A stretch of DNA of 64,000 bases from Ophioderma brevispina (Eukaryota; Echinodermata; Ophiuroidea; Amphilepidida; Ophiodermatidae), in contig JAMKCH010022281.1 in NCBI GenBank assembly GCA_023653785.1, positions 62,001-126,000 of the forward strand, written 5' to 3'. The notes below the pieces were generated by a model. That model had not been told where the DNA came from. It did no database searches and saw only the letters and a list, made by a program, of their open reading frames with translations. Each line of letters starts with the position of its first letter. Position 1 is the stretch's first letter. Position numbers and translations under genes: made by a program. Of the stretch, positions 13,061 to 25,444 are shown one piece after another.

Positions 13061-13759
13061 CAAGTTGCCTAAACGGAACACCCTATATCAACCTTAAGTT
13101 GTTTACGCATTTGTTGACTGTCATCCTCTATTCTTAACAAGAGTCCTGTGATGTGAAATTAATTTAAAGCACTATCCCTGGAAAAGTGCTATAGTTCAAA
13201 AAGCTTGGGCGTGTGGCGTCAACCTCTTTCCACCTAAGCTGGATTTATTCAACTGTCATAAGGAATAGAATTTATCAGCTGATTGGATCATAAGAGGTAC
13301 AGTGAATTCATGGTGACGTCGCCACAAGTGAACTATTTGAAAGTTACGCCCCTTCTGTAGGTTGCTATTTAATAATTTCTAATGGACCAAAATATTGGAG
13401 TAAGGCTTGGTTTTGTTTCAAAAAACCAATTTAACATTACAAACAAATTACCTAAATCAAACATATATAAACTAGAACGGTATTAGTCATTAAATAACTA
13501 GAACCAGCTTAGCCCCTCAATTTTTACATTTCCGTAAATCAATAATGTATACACCTAGAATTACATAATAATAACACAATAAATTAAAAATATAAAACGC
13601 GTAAAATTTTAAGATTATTTGTATATGAAGTGAGAAATAGATATTAAACTGAAATTCCAAAATATACAAAAATCCACAATAGATGTATAATCAATATGCT
13701 GATTAAAACGTACTCTCTCAAAATTCATTTGTAAACATATAAATCAAGGATACCCATTT

Positions 13760-15480
13760 GCAGAATGGTAAAATATATTTAAAGTTACATTAAAAATAAC
13801 TATAGGACCAGCCATGGTTTAAAATATTTTATACATAGTTTAAATTGGACATCAACCTTTCAAAAAATGACATTTCAAAAACATTTAAAAAAAAAGTAAT
13901 CTATTTCCTGAATAGTACTTCTTTTCAAAACCGAGGTAGGAGATTTTACTTATGCAGGTTTAGGCAAATGGTATGCCTAAGCTTTAATTACAACATAGAA
14001 TTGTCTAAACAGATCTGAACGGTAAATTATATTTAAGTTACATTATAAAACAACAAATGGGCCCGCCATGTTAAAAAATATTTTATTTTGACATAGTTTA
14101 AAAAATACTTCCATCGTACAAAAATAAATATAAATTAATCGATTTCCTGAATAGACTTCTGTTAAAACCGAGGTTAGGAGATTTACTCTGCAGGTTTAGG
14201 CAAAAATGGTAGGCCTACGCTTAATATAAACATAGAATTATGTCTAAACAGATCTGAACGGTTAAACTATATTTAAAGTTAATTTTAAAACAACAAATGG
14301 CCCCGCCATAGTTAAAATATTTTATTTACATGTTTAAAACCATACTCATCGTACAGAATTAAATATAAACTATCTATTTCTGAATAGTACTTCTTTTTTA
14401 AAATCGAGGTAGGAGATTTTACCTCTGCAGGTTTAGGGACAAACTGGTGGCCTAAGGCTTAAATATAAAACAGAGAATTAGGTCTAAACAGCTTATCTAA
14501 CGGTTTAAAATAGATATAAATTACATTAAAATAACAAATGGCCCCGCCATAGTTAAATATTATTATACACAGTTTAAAACACATACTTCATTCGTACAAA
14601 ATTAAATATTCAAGTAATATATTCAGTCCTGAATAGTACTTCTTTTCAAAAACCGAGGTTAGGAGATTTTACTTTGCAGGTTTAGGCAAATGGTAGCATA
14701 CGCTTAATATAAACATAGAATTATGTCTAAACGGAGAATCTGACAATGAATGGTTAAAATATATTTAAAGCGGCCACTGGCACATTTTCACAAAATAGGA
14801 AATTCCCTCAATTTGTTCTCAAATGATATTCTATCTAGGCCATTGGAAGGAAAATTAGAGATATATTTAACATAAAAAAATAAAAATCCCCCAAAACAGA
14901 TAGGACCATTGTATGAAGATAAAGATATCCAAGGTAATTTGTAGGCTTAAATTTAAGTTTTCCATAACTTTACATCAACAATGTGTATATACATGAATAT
15001 TTTGATTCGTACTCATTGATATTCAAACCACAAAGATAAGAGGACGGTCCCAAACAGTGTGCATAGCGTGGGAAACATGCAATGGGGGGGGGGGGCCGAC
15101 GTGCGTGCGTGTTCTTGTGTAACCCCATTCGTTGTCTGCTGGAATTCGCGTCGGCGGCGAAGCTAAATTACAAATCGTTCCGTTTACCATAAGGAAGCTG
15201 ATTGGTCTTAATCATTTCGGTGGAGGCTTGTGTATAAAAAACTTACAACCATGCAAAAAATATCGATTTTGAAAAAATCTGAGGGCGCACTAATTTTTCA
15301 AATGTTTGCCAAGTGTTATTTAAAGGTACATTAAAATAAACTAATAGGACCCGCCATAGTTAAAATATTTTATTACAGGGTTTAAAACACATAATCAATC
15401 GTACAAAATAGATCTATTTCCTGAATCGTACTTAATTCTGAACCGAGTAGGAAGGATTTTACTCTGCAGGTAGGGCATAT
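13760..15480. repeat. 237-bp satellite, about five to six units, interrupted
   Basis: The landmark TGCAGGTTTAGG recurs at 13953, 14189, 14426 and 14675, and in altered form at 15465. That gives periods of 236, 237 and 249, and 235 after removing the insertion at 14771-15325. Each unit also carries GGCCCCGCCATAGTT and CCGAGGTAGGAGATTTTA. Units differ by many small indels. AT content is very high and no ORF is present. Confidence 0.85.
14771..15317. mobile_element. Non-autonomous DNA element inserted in a satellite unit
   Basis: It interrupts a 237-bp satellite unit exactly: ATTTAAAG occurs directly on both sides (14763-14770 and 15318-15325) and the unit then continues. This is an 8-bp target duplication around a 547-bp insert. 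The ends are imperfect inverted repeats (CACTGGCACATT against CACTTGGCAAACATT). The insert holds a G12 run (15084-15095) and no ORF. An 8-bp duplication fits hAT or P-like superfamilies; the family is unassigned. Confidence 0.75.
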
Positions 15481-15542
15481 AAATTATTTGTAGGCTGTAC
15501 ACTTCTATCTTATACTTAAAATCACAATGTGAAACATTCAAG

Positions 15543-15899
15543 TTGGTTTGTGGAAAATCCAAGTTCATTCACATCCCCCACACTTGCACGTGTCGTGCAC
15601 CATCAAGAATGTCTTCTTCCATTTAAATTGTCCTCGCATCCTTTCGTACACTATCCACACTGATGATGGGGACGACAGGCTCACCAGAAGTGAAGATTTA
15701 TCCCAGTTCATCCTTCACTGCGCATTGGATGCTTCCAAAGCCCATCCAAAATCTGCTGGACTTGGTAACTCTGGTGATTTACTTATGCTTGGCCCCAAAG
15801 GGCCCCAAAATATGACCTGCCACATACCCAACTTGCCAAAAGATGATGGGCTAGTGCGCCTTGTGTTGGTGGGTGTTTCTAATTTCTCTACCTTTCTGA
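15543..15899 (+). CDS. Internal exon of an unidentified protein
   Basis: The frame stays open for about 118 codons with balanced codon use and ends at a consensus donor (TTTCTGA|GTAAGTG, GT at 15900). Possible acceptors are AG at 15541-15542 or 15562-15563; neither has a strong pyrimidine tract. The product has an HPPHLHVSC start, an acidic TDDGDDR stretch, a hydrophobic LSQFILHCALDASK helix-like segment, and ends near DDGLVRLVLVGVSNFSTF. I do not recognise the family. It lies between the inverted repeat arms at 12.5 and 16.9 kb, so it could belong to a host gene or to a captured sequence. It leaves phase 1. Confidence 0.5.
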
Positions 15900-16295
15900 G
15901 TAAGTGTAATTAGCCCTCCGACCTTTCACTATTAGTGCTACTTTCAGAACTCCAACTGTGATAATGATCACTACTAAACCTTCTCAATAAGGAAGAGCAT
16001 GTGGACATTCATCTGTGGAGTCGCCTTCGACACTAGGCCTCAATTTTGGTACTCATTTTAATGTGAAATATCTTGGTTATGTTAATGCCTTTTTAATATG
16101 CATATTATTGTAGGGACATATACATACTACAATATAAAGGAACACTATACTAATATAATGCATAAATGTTATAATAGCGAAAACGGTGAAACCGTACATA
16201 CTTACATTAACAACACTGGCATGATTTGGAATTAATAACATAGGTACCGACACAAAAGCAAGTCCATATCAATATTTGAACAAAGATATTATTAG

Positions 16296-16900
16296 TTGTC
16301 AATGGCGGCCATATTCGAAACCCACATGGCTGACACCAGATATCAAAAACGTAATATTATATTTAGATTTCTTGGGACTATTAAAAACACAGGTTATAGG
16401 CACAAAAATCAATCAATACCATTATTTCACAATAAAGTTTTAAAGAGATATGTCATTTGGTGCAAGTTGGCGGCCATATGGAAAACAACATGGCGGACCA
16501 AGATATTAAAAATTATATGTTCATATTTGGAATTCATTGACCTTGAAAACATAGGCTTATAGACACAAAAAATCAAATTCGTATCGGTGTTATTAACGGA
16601 GGTATAAGACTTTGAAAATAAGAAGGCGGCCATTTTGAAAAAAATGGAACGCCATGTCGCCAAGGTCGAATCCAGCTGGGGGCCCGTTTTGAAATGGGGA
16701 GTTAGCTCATATTAAGTGTGTGCCAAGTGGTAATTTCTATCACAAAGTGCACGATTTTTTGATTAATCCTATGGACGAACTATACGGTCTTTTTAAACGT
16801 TTAGTTGATGTTTTTGCCATACTTTAACGTTTTTATAACAGTTCTCCAGAACCGATACCAAAACCCAAGCTTTTACAAAATTCTGCAAATGTTTAAGGAC
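16296..16900. repeat. Right arm of the large inverted repeat pair
   Basis: This is the reverse-complement partner of 12460-13060. It contains several ATGGCGGCC / ATGGCTGAC words (16304, 16325, 16473, 16489, 16625), a feature of the repeat. Overlapping ORFs on both strands (16296-16663) are translations of the repeat. The pair encloses about 3.2 kb with satellite, a nested insertion and one exon-like ORF. Confidence 0.65.
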
Positions 16901-18552
16901 AATTTAATTACGGATTGTGTCTGCTGGGATGAGAGAAAATTTAGGACTAAAAACAACATCCAATGAAAATCGAAAATAAGATTACAAATCAAGCGAGCCA
17001 TAGGACTCTACAGAACTTTGCCTACGCTACTCCATCTTGTTTTTTTAATAGTAATATCCGCTTTCTTTTTGGCGCAATACCAGAGCCGGTAAGATTTACC
17101 CAGCTCTTAATCAGTTATGACATTCCACGGCCACCTGTCTACGACAAGAATTTGAATGATGTTTCGTCGCCAGGCCCAAACTGGATGGCCCCACATTCCC
17201 ATAGTGGATTTTGTTCAAAGGGTCTCACTTAAAGCAAATGTTTCGTTTTGAGAAAAAAAAACTTTAAGAACAGACGGTGACATAATTACTATTATACCTT
17301 TCGCGCCTATGTTATAGAATAAGCTTTGACTGAATAAAGCACAGTACAAAGATGAGAAGGGTATTATGTAAATGTATCCATACAGTAACCAAATTTTGAG
17401 ATTTACGTGTTCTTTAAGAAATAGATTGAAATCATTCTCTTCGACATGAGGACGTCGTTATAATGATTGTGTACGAACACCTCAAACCATAAGTTATTAT
17501 TGGCAAAAAGATTTTCAAACAAGTAATCAAAGACCAAGTCATAGAAATTTTAGCAAATGCAGACAACTTTGGAGTAGAATTCGACAGGATATTCCAAAAG
17601 CTGCATATTTGTTAAATATATCTCGTGGTATTGATTTTCCAACCATATCTAAGCATTTGTTGGTGTGATGTCGTCAGGTTACTTTACAATGAATTCTGAG
17701 GTCAATAGATCAATCACCATAAATGCGCTGCAATTTTTGGTGATTTCCATGAGGTCCGCCAATAGGCGTGGACTCCTAAGGACGGCGTATAAGGAAGACA
17801 TTCACTTCCCAAGAGTAGACAAGAGTCTAAGCTAATTAGAAGCAAGCGAAAGTCGCAATGCAAGTTACAATTATTGTCTCCATCGTTAATTTTAGCTTTG
17901 GGACTTTTTTTAGGTATACAGGCCAAAAAGTGTTCAAGGTCAGCGTGGGGTAAATTTGCAAAACAGTACGATTTTAATCTAATTCCTAAATACTCGTACA
18001 TGTTGTATGGTCATATAATGGCCAAAATGCTCATTCACACTATCTACATCTTCGAAATATTGACCTTATAGGGCAGTGGCTTGTGACCTCCCATAGAACC
18101 AGTAGGACCCTGCCATAATTATCCCTATAACTATGCAAGAAAATTATTTGAACTATTATATCTCAATATATCTTTCCAGTTTCAACACAATGAGATGAAC
18201 AATTTGGTACACTTTAGGCATGTTAGGAAAGAATCGGAGCATTCTGAACCTTTACCCCCCAGTATGACCTTGAACAGTTATTTCCACATATAGTTAATAA
18301 ACTATAAATCAGAGCAGATAGGACAAACTACATTTTTTAATCCCATTCTGATATGACACAAACGTCGGGAGCTGCTGGTACACATTTGGATGCAACTGGA
18401 ACATTTTAGACCCCTGTAAAATATTTACACTCCCTATTCCTGAAATAGCAGACACTTGGGGACTTTTGATATGTTGCTCCTTACGTAGAGTCAGGAAACC
18501 ATCCTATGGCTTATTTATTTGCCGGTGTTTTTCTATATATCTTGGATTAAAG
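16901..18552. other. Stretch with no firm gene
   Basis: At 17059-17096 a 38-base segment lies between a good acceptor (TTTTTTTAATAG) and a donor (CCG|GTAAGA), which could be a microexon but is too short to judge. No domain, RNA gene or transposon end was recognised elsewhere. The ORFs at 16963-17232 and 17714-18071 show no family resemblance. Confidence 0.35.
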
Positions 18553-18667
18553 GGTGTACATCTTCACATGCCGCGGAATGTGTGCATGTCTCTACCCTTA
18601 CCCTACTTGGATGAACATCATGAATCGTCGTTTGGATTGGGTCCCAGTGTATCCGTATGCATAGAAG
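18553..18667 (+). CDS. Candidate internal exon, unidentified
   Basis: A 115-base segment runs from AG (18551-18552, TTAAAG) to the donor GAAG|GTAATT (GT at 18668). In the open frame it reads GVHLHMPRNVCMSLP, then LPYLDEHHESSFGLGP and ends VSVCIE. The acidic-aromatic PYLDEHHE core looks like a conserved loop, but I cannot name a family. It enters in phase 0 and leaves in phase 1, so it does not splice directly to the exon ending at 15899. A second open frame overlaps, which lowers confidence. Confidence 0.35.
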
Positions 18668-19257
18668 GTAATTTATTGTGAAAGCAAATGTTAAGCAGGC
18701 TCATGCACGTCCATAAACACGTGTCAACGCATAAAGGAACTCCTATGTTATCTCAAGCATGTTAAAAATTAAGCGCAGAACTACGTAATAATTTCATTGA
18801 TCCCACAGTATATGGGTCAACCATTCACAGTGGCATAACCAGGCATTTTTGAGGGGGGGGGACTTCTCACGTGTGGGGATTGTAGATTTTCTTGCAAAAC
18901 CGACAAAATTATACTCTATTTCTAGTTTGGTATAATGACATTACATTCTTAATCCATCTTTCACCAGCATGTTTTTACAGATTTTTGAAAGATTGGAAAT
19001 GTTCTTATACCAGGTGGAAGATGGATTAAGAGCGTGATTTCATTGTACCTATATAGTATGCAATAAAATGATACTTTCCATGATTTTACAAACCTGCACT
19101 CTTTTGAATTATTTTCAAATATTAGACAATAATGAGTTTGTCTCTAAATCTTGTGTTCTACACCACACAGTTTCCTTTAAGATTATATTCCTCTAATAAA
19201 CTAAAAATACAGGAGAACTAAAGGCCGAATACGTTTCCCAACAAATGACAAACTAAC

Positions 19258-19366
19258 CTGGTTGAAGCAAGAATTGTGAATCTTCATTAAGCATTCTGTT
19301 GTTGGATTATCCCAGAAGAAAGAGCCAGCATGAACTCTCGACCGGAAATTCTTGTCCTGTGTTTGG
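19258..19366 (-). CDS. Candidate internal exon, unidentified
   Basis: On the minus strand a segment is bounded by an acceptor with a pyrimidine tract (TTTAATTTCTCTTGCGAG, AG at 19368-19367) and a near-consensus donor (AACCAG|GTTAGT, GT at 19257). The frame is open and reads through KNFRSRVHAGSFFWDNP to CLMKIHNSCFNQ. No family is recognised. The surrounding ORF extends upstream to 19500 but is less convincing there. Confidence 0.35.
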
Positions 19367-19678
19367 CTCGCAAGAGAAATTAAATACATTACCCAAGGAG
19401 GGTTAAAGGGGCAAACCAATAGATCAATAGCGAGCGTTAAATTTCTGATCCGTGTTCGGCCATTTTTGAACCAGATAAAGTGTCGTCTCGCTTGTCTCAT
19501 GCATGTATGTATGAAGTGTTTGTTTTGTTAAGTCTGTATTCACGACTTAACTTGGGTCGTGGTTTGCTCAATATAGGGCATTGGTTCTACACATTGCTTT
19601 GTAGGTTAGAAGAAACAAAATCAATAGTTAAAGATTGAATCAATAAGTGTTGGTCGACTTGCCAAATATTTACCCCAG

Positions 19679-19868
19679 GGAACAAACCTCATCAACAACA
19701 CAAAAACCCTTTGACTTTCAATACAGCCACGAAATTCTGTCTAATACTTTACAACTAGCTATAGACGACATAGTTGAGCCTCAAATGTGGGTGTCTACTG
19801 CGTATATTGCTAATCGCCATGTGGATTTCACGATTAAAAACGTCCATTTCTTCAGGAAGAATCAATGA
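19679..19868 (+). CDS. Candidate terminal exon, unidentified
   Basis: It follows a fair acceptor (AATATTTACCCCAG, AG at 19677-19678) and stays open to TGA at 19866-19868. The translation includes KPFDFQYSHEILSNTLQLA, DDIVEPQMWVSTAY and ends NVHFFRKNQ. It is hydrophilic with ordinary amino-acid use. An overlapping minus-strand ORF (19755-20081) is a competing reading. No family is recognised. Confidence 0.3.
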
Positions 19869-21390
19869 AGGGAACAACGCATTCAAAAAATTAAAAAACT
19901 TAGGCAAAAGCGCCTTATATAAAATGACGTGAAAAGAAGAAATTTTTCGAAAGCTTTCGTAACTAAGTGGTAATACGCATGCGTGACCAATATTTAAAAA
20001 GGATATATCCAAACTAGAAAACGTAACTCGAGTACCCATCAGCTCCGTGTACAAAGCTTTAAAATCACAAGTTTTTCTCAACGTTAACTGTTGTAGGTCG
20101 GGATTTTACGGTTCAGAACATGAAATATGTCTGTATTACAAACTATACGAGCGGAAGCTGTCTTTGAAAAGATGTTTTCCGTTTTCCAAAATGTAAGCAA
20201 AAAACATATTAAGGAAAATGTTAACCTTCAAAAAAATTAATGTACAGTCAGTTTGTTTAGCAAGGACATATATAACTGATTCGTGAAAATATATATGACT
20301 TTGACCTTAATATATAACAATATATGCTTAAGGAAATAAAATCACCAGTTATAAACTAATTCATTTCAGATGACATTTTCGAGTTTCCAAACCGCGAATA
20401 GACAAACTACGGAAAAGTATACGACATATGTAGAATCTCTGCATTATAAAAACTTTTTTATTTCGTAAACAATCTTTCTTGTATATTCTCTATGTATGCA
20501 TATCCGTAAGACTAAGGATTCATGCTTTAAATGCTATTTCAAATCGAGTGAAGTCCTTGTTCAACCATCAAGTAGACTGGAGTGTTTTCGTAGCCTTTCG
20601 TAGTACATATTTCATTACAATACAGAGATCCAACCGCATAGACGCGATGTTCTAAGACCTCGATACGATACACCGGGGATGGATATGGGGCACCATGATG
20701 AATGTATAGAGAGAGCAAATACGAGCAAATAATTCAGTTACATATGAAAATTGACTTTCACCCATGACTGCCTCCTGTCAAATCCTTCAAAAACCAGTGG
20801 GTTGGGTATTTCCCATTAAGCTTCCAGAGGTTGAAGGTTCATACACGCCTACCAGTCCTTACTCAAATTGAGGACGTGAGCGTTAACTAAAATCCAAATG
20901 TATTTTGGTTACACAGGTAAAAAATCATATTTAAAACTAATCTCTTAACACCTGGGCGCTATTTTCCTAAGAGACAATCTGCCTGATTGGCTCATTACCG
21001 AACACAATATGAGAAGATAGCCTCTGAGTACCAACAGAATTGTTCTTCTCTCTGTGTATACATCCACTATTCTTACCGTGTCTCTGCTTTGTTCATTACA
21101 TGATATTATCTTCCAAGTAACCAATTTAAAAATAGTGTTAGATGCGAGAATCTAGGCAGTGTACCCATCCTGGTTATTCCACACACACTAACATCCCCCT
21201 CTTTTGGAGTTTTTTTACAAATTGGGTTCACAGGAACATTTAACTTGCATTCCTAGACATTTGCTGATGTACCCTAGAATCAAAAGAAATTTCTGAAATA
21301 ACATTTGTTTCAAAGATATCTGGTTAATATAAGAAACAAAAAAGAAAAACAAGACGTTGCTGATTGCGAACTGTCCATAATTGTCCCATA

Positions 21391-22229
21391 ATAGTGGGTT
21401 ATAAATAAGTTTGGGGAAGAGGTTTGAAGAGTTTTTCGATAGTTTTAAGGGGGATGAATCCGAATTTTTGGTCCAACCTCTTGGAAATGTGGGGACTTTG
21501 TAAAATAAATGGGTAAATTTAGTACAGTGGTAAATTTGAAATCAAGTCAAATGTGTTTAATATACACCAATATATTGTTTGATTATAAGGATTAAAAAGG
21601 TTTATGTTTGTATAGTTTGGGCCAGTAGCTTACCATGGCTACAGCCCTGATACGATTCAAGGTCAGCTGGAGCAAAGCGTATCCAATGCTCAGTTTTGTT
21701 GAAAACTGGTGTCAAGTTATTGCTCTGGTCATAATGTAGCAGAAAATGCATTTTAAGTCTTTCAGTGACAGCTCTGTTAACAATTTGAGGTCAACTTTTG
21801 GTGACCCCTATAGACTATGTAGACCCTTGTTACATTTTGCCCACTAATTACGAAACCAAATGCCAACCATTATAAAATACGGCAAGACGAACAATTTGAC
21901 ACCAGATTCAACAAAATCTGAGCACTGGTTAAGACGCCCAGGATGACCTTGAACCTTAATAGGGCTGAACCTGTTTAACTAAAGGTCGGAACCTTAAAAA
22001 CTATGCCTTTTTAATCCTTATAAAGGGACAAATGCATTGGTGAATTTGGTGCTCATTGAAACACATTTGGACTTCAAATTTACCCCTGTACTAATTTTAC
22101 CCCCTTAATTTACAAAGTTCCCCACATTTCCCAGAGGTTGGACCCAAGACTTCTGATTCACACCTTTCAAACTATCTTCTAACCTCCTTTCCCCAACTTC
22201 TAGAATAGGATTCTCATTTATAATCATAC
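21391..22229. mobile_element. Foldback element, second copy
   Basis: This is the same palindromic family as 4431-5532. The left arm starts near GGGTTATAAATAAG (21396) with AGTTTGGGGAAGAGG, and the right arm ends CCCCAACTTCTAGAATAGG...ATTTATAATC near 22225. The internal blocks (CTACAGCCCTGATA, TTTTGTTGAAAACTGGTGTC and the paired ACACCAGATTCAACAAAAT) are present. It is about 840 bp, shorter than copy one through internal deletions. Confidence 0.75.
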
Positions 22230-22285
22230 TATAAATTTAATGGGACATTACGCAATCAGTAAAACTTTTTGGTTTTTGTTTATAG

Positions 22286-22667
22286 TTCAACAGATTTCTT
22301 TGAACAAATTTTATTTCAAAAATTGTTGTTGATTCTGATGGTGCTATCAGCAAGGTCGCAGTATCGCATAACCTTTGGCCAGAAATTAAAGAAGTCCTTA
22401 TTTCTTGCATAGACTACCGAATTGGCCAACGGTTTAGATGATATAAAAAAAAAATCTCAACAGTTTTAGCTCAAGAGGGTAAAACGTGCAGAAGCAAGCA
22501 GTGTTAGGAAATCCAAGGAACTCCTAAAAGGATTCTATCGGACTTTAGGTTTAATCCAAGGATCTGACTTCTGCGAAAGAGGTTCATCCCAGCCTGGTAT
22601 AGCATTACTAGACTCTGCTATGGGGCAAACAAAAAAAGAGTTCTGTCATGATTTCCATGTAGAATAA
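22286..22667 (+). CDS. Frameshifted terminal exon of an unidentified protein
   Basis: A strong acceptor (TTTTTGGTTTTTGTTTATAG, AG at 22284-22285) opens a segment with good coding character: STDFFEQILFQK, then VVDSDGAISKVAVSHNLWPE, a DDIKKKISTVLAQEG helix-like stretch and ASSVRKSKELLKGFYRTLGL. It ends FCHDFHVE with TAA at 22665-22667, overlapping an AATAAA (22663-22668). Reading through needs three one-base frame jumps (near the A5 at about 22320, near the A-run at 22445 and near 22485), mostly at homopolymers. I interpret these as assembly indels. The protein family is not recognised; Lys/Leu-rich helices suggest a cytosolic C-terminus. Confidence 0.5.
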
Positions 22668-23069
22668 AATAATGTAAAACGATTTTTTAATGTAATTTCG
22701 CTTTATATCTTATATGCGCCTAGCGCAAAGTTCGGCGCGTTTCATAAATCTCTGCTATACTGCAGACGATATTCTCAGTGATGGTTTTCTCACGGCGATC
22801 TCGTGAAAATAATGGCATGTTGTAGCACACGTCGGGTTAATATGATATATGGTTCGCTTAAAACGTTTTCCCTGGGACCCCCAACATAATAAGACCGTTG
22901 GATGTGCAAGCCGAGCATTTTAAAGCAGAAATACTTCAGGTTCAGTGTGTGTCTTAAAATATGCCCTACTTAACACGCCAGAGGCGTGTAACTACCGTGC
23001 AGTTCCCTTCTCATCTGTTTTCTTGTCCCACCCTTTGCTTGCTAGTACAGGTGCGGTTACTTCTACTAC
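22668..23069. other. Non-coding
   Basis: This follows the terminal exon; no ORF, RNA gene or repeat was recognised before the microsatellite. Confidence 0.4.
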
Positions 23070-23345
23070 TACATACTAATAGTCCTACTCCTATTTCTAC
23101 TCCTACTCCTCATACTTCTCCTCCTACTGCTCTATCCTCCTACTCACACTTCTACTCTTACTACCCCTACCATCACTACCAGTCTACCACACCAGTACCA
23201 CTACCATACTACTACTACTACCACTTCTATTGCTGCTGCTGCTGCTGCTGCTAGTACTACCACTACCACCACTACTACCACTACTACCTCCACTTCTGCT
23301 ACTACTACTATTACTACTACACTACTAGTTATACTACTACTTTTC
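23070..23345. repeat. Trinucleotide microsatellite (CTA/TAC and GCT)
   Basis: It consists of long impure runs of CTA/CTC/TAC triplets with a pure GCT block (about eight units) near 23230-23253. The plus ORF reaching into it codes only for low-complexity Tyr/Ser/Pro/Cys runs and is not a gene. Confidence 0.9.
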
Positions 23346-24070
23346 GCCAACAGTCAACAAAAATTCAAAATATGTAACCACGTTTGTAATTAAGAGGATT
23401 TAACATTTTGAATAGGATAATAGCATTCATGCATGATACACAAGCAATGATTCTAAATGTCAAAGCCCATCCACAATATCCTTAGGTCATTTTTCTATAA
23501 TCTCAAAGGACGCTTCAATGCTTTAGCAAATCGCTCCTTGAAGATTTTGCCGTGTGCAAAGTGACACATCCCGTAAGTGACGTATCCTTTATTCAGTAAG
23601 CGGCAAATTTGCTTTGCTCTTCACATGTCCAACATTAATTCTGCTTGCATTCGACTCAAGTTACACATTTCCCAAATGAAGTTATATTACTTAGCTAGAG
23701 GAAGTTGGGTTCCGAAATCTGACAATGTGGGTGTAATTACCTGTGCGGTAACACATATTAAGTTGATAATAAAATGGAAATTAATTTTGAAAAGTCTAAA
23801 AAAAATCAAAAAATTAAAAATATTACATATTTTTTTTAAAAAAAACACTGTTGTTCCACTGGACTGTTCAAAGTTTGGTTAATGACAAAGGCTTGATAGC
23901 ATAGAAAAATAATGTTAAACATTCCTGAAATGACTTATATTACAATCAATACTTATTCAAAAAACAATTTGAATGTTTAAATGTGTGGAACTTTAGGAGA
24001 ATTAATATTGCCTTATAATAGATTTGCACAGTTTAGCATTTTGAGGCACGTACAAAGGGGACTGGGCTGA

Positions 24071-24367
24071 CCCAGTGGCGGTGTGCCAGCCTCTTTGTCG
24101 GGGGGCAAACGGGGTGCAAAAGTGAAATCCTGGGGGGGGGGAATTTTGGTAAATTTGAAATTCTGGGGGAAAAAAAATATGAAAAAATTTGGAAATTTTC
24201 ACCAATTTGGGCCCCAAAACGCTGATCCCCCCCATGATTTTTGGCCCCAAAAATCACTGAATTTTGCCCCAAATACTTCATTTTTCTGCGACCGGGGAGG
24301 AAGGGGGGGGGCAATAAATTTGTTTTTTGGGGGGGGGGAATCCCCATTGCCCCCCGGCGCGCACTGC
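24071..24367. repeat. Low-complexity G-run/T-run element, possibly hAT-type MITE
   Basis: It begins CCAGTGGCGG and ends GCGCGCACTGCC, roughly inverted, with weakly similar flanks (GGCTGACC and CCTCGACC). The inside is a patchwork of GGGGGG, CCCC and TTTTGG runs, a make-up common in short hAT-like repeats of marine invertebrates. Five overlapping ORFs on both strands reflect the composition only. Confidence 0.5.
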
Positions 24368-25444
24368 CTCGACCAATTATTCAAATAGGTAACAAGGGGT
24401 TTGCAGTTTGTAACCATGGGTTGTGAGCCAAACTGTATACATAAAGGGCCTTGGGCCTTTGTTACGGGCCTATGTTGCTCTTTCAACATCTTCCCCTATG
24501 TTGCTCTTTCAACACCTTCAATAAATGAGAGCTAGTCCAGGACAGTAGGGAAATCTAGTATATGTTTCAATTTGAGGGCCACATGATGAGGTGACATCCT
24601 GCCACCATCCTGTTTGCACCCGACATGCCTTGTTGGGAAGCGTTTTGACAAGGCACCTGGTTACGCGTAACTAATACCATTGCTTTTGTTATTTTAACGA
24701 CTATAGACCAGCCCTATGACAACGGGTGCAGGGGGTTAACATTAAGTTAATGGAGAGATTGCGCATGAATTGAGTTTTATTAAGGTCTGGATTATCTTTA
24801 AGTGTCGTTTTAAATAAAATGGGATTGGTTCCAGTATGTTTGAATATTGTTCTCTTCTACATTCTTGTCTTTAAGATATAATTCTTTAAAGGATCCAAAA
24901 ATCTAGAATGTTAACTCCCACTAACTTAGGTTCGACACGCCCCCTTTTCTGGTTCACGATTTTACAGATACCAACTTTATTGCTCTAGCCATGTACCGCA
25001 GATTGCTACCGGTAGTAAATCATTACATTCGTGGCAATTGTTTCGTTATCTTAACTAGACGTTCATTTAACCTCTACGCTTCTCATTATTTAAGCCGTGC
25101 AACTTGTATTAGCTGATCATGATGTCATTTCGCTGGTTTAATAACTTCGGGAAAAAGGAAGTTAAAGGGGGGTGACCCGATCAAAAAACCCTTCCCTGCA
25201 AATATCCCCAATTTTAAAAATTTTTCTCATTATATTTTTGACACCAGTGAAATTTGAGGCCCAGAAAATATGTTTCCTTTGATGTTATAAACAAAAACGT
25301 CTCACAAATGTGTTGACCACATTTTATTATCCAAAAGGTTTTGAAGTAGTGGAAGTGATGATGTTTTTTTTCTTGGCTGGAGTCACTCTTTATTCATGTT
25401 GTAAGTCGTTTATAGTAGACAAGTTACAACTAGTCACGTCCATT
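24368..25444. other. Non-coding, small direct duplication
   Basis: A phrase containing CTATGTTGCTCTTTCAACA is repeated twice at about 24471 and 24497. The rest has no recognised gene or element. Confidence 0.4.

Noticed and set aside
24002..24489. Five overlapping Gly/Pro/Phe-rich ORFs
   Set aside because: All derive from G-, C- and T-runs of a low-complexity repeat.
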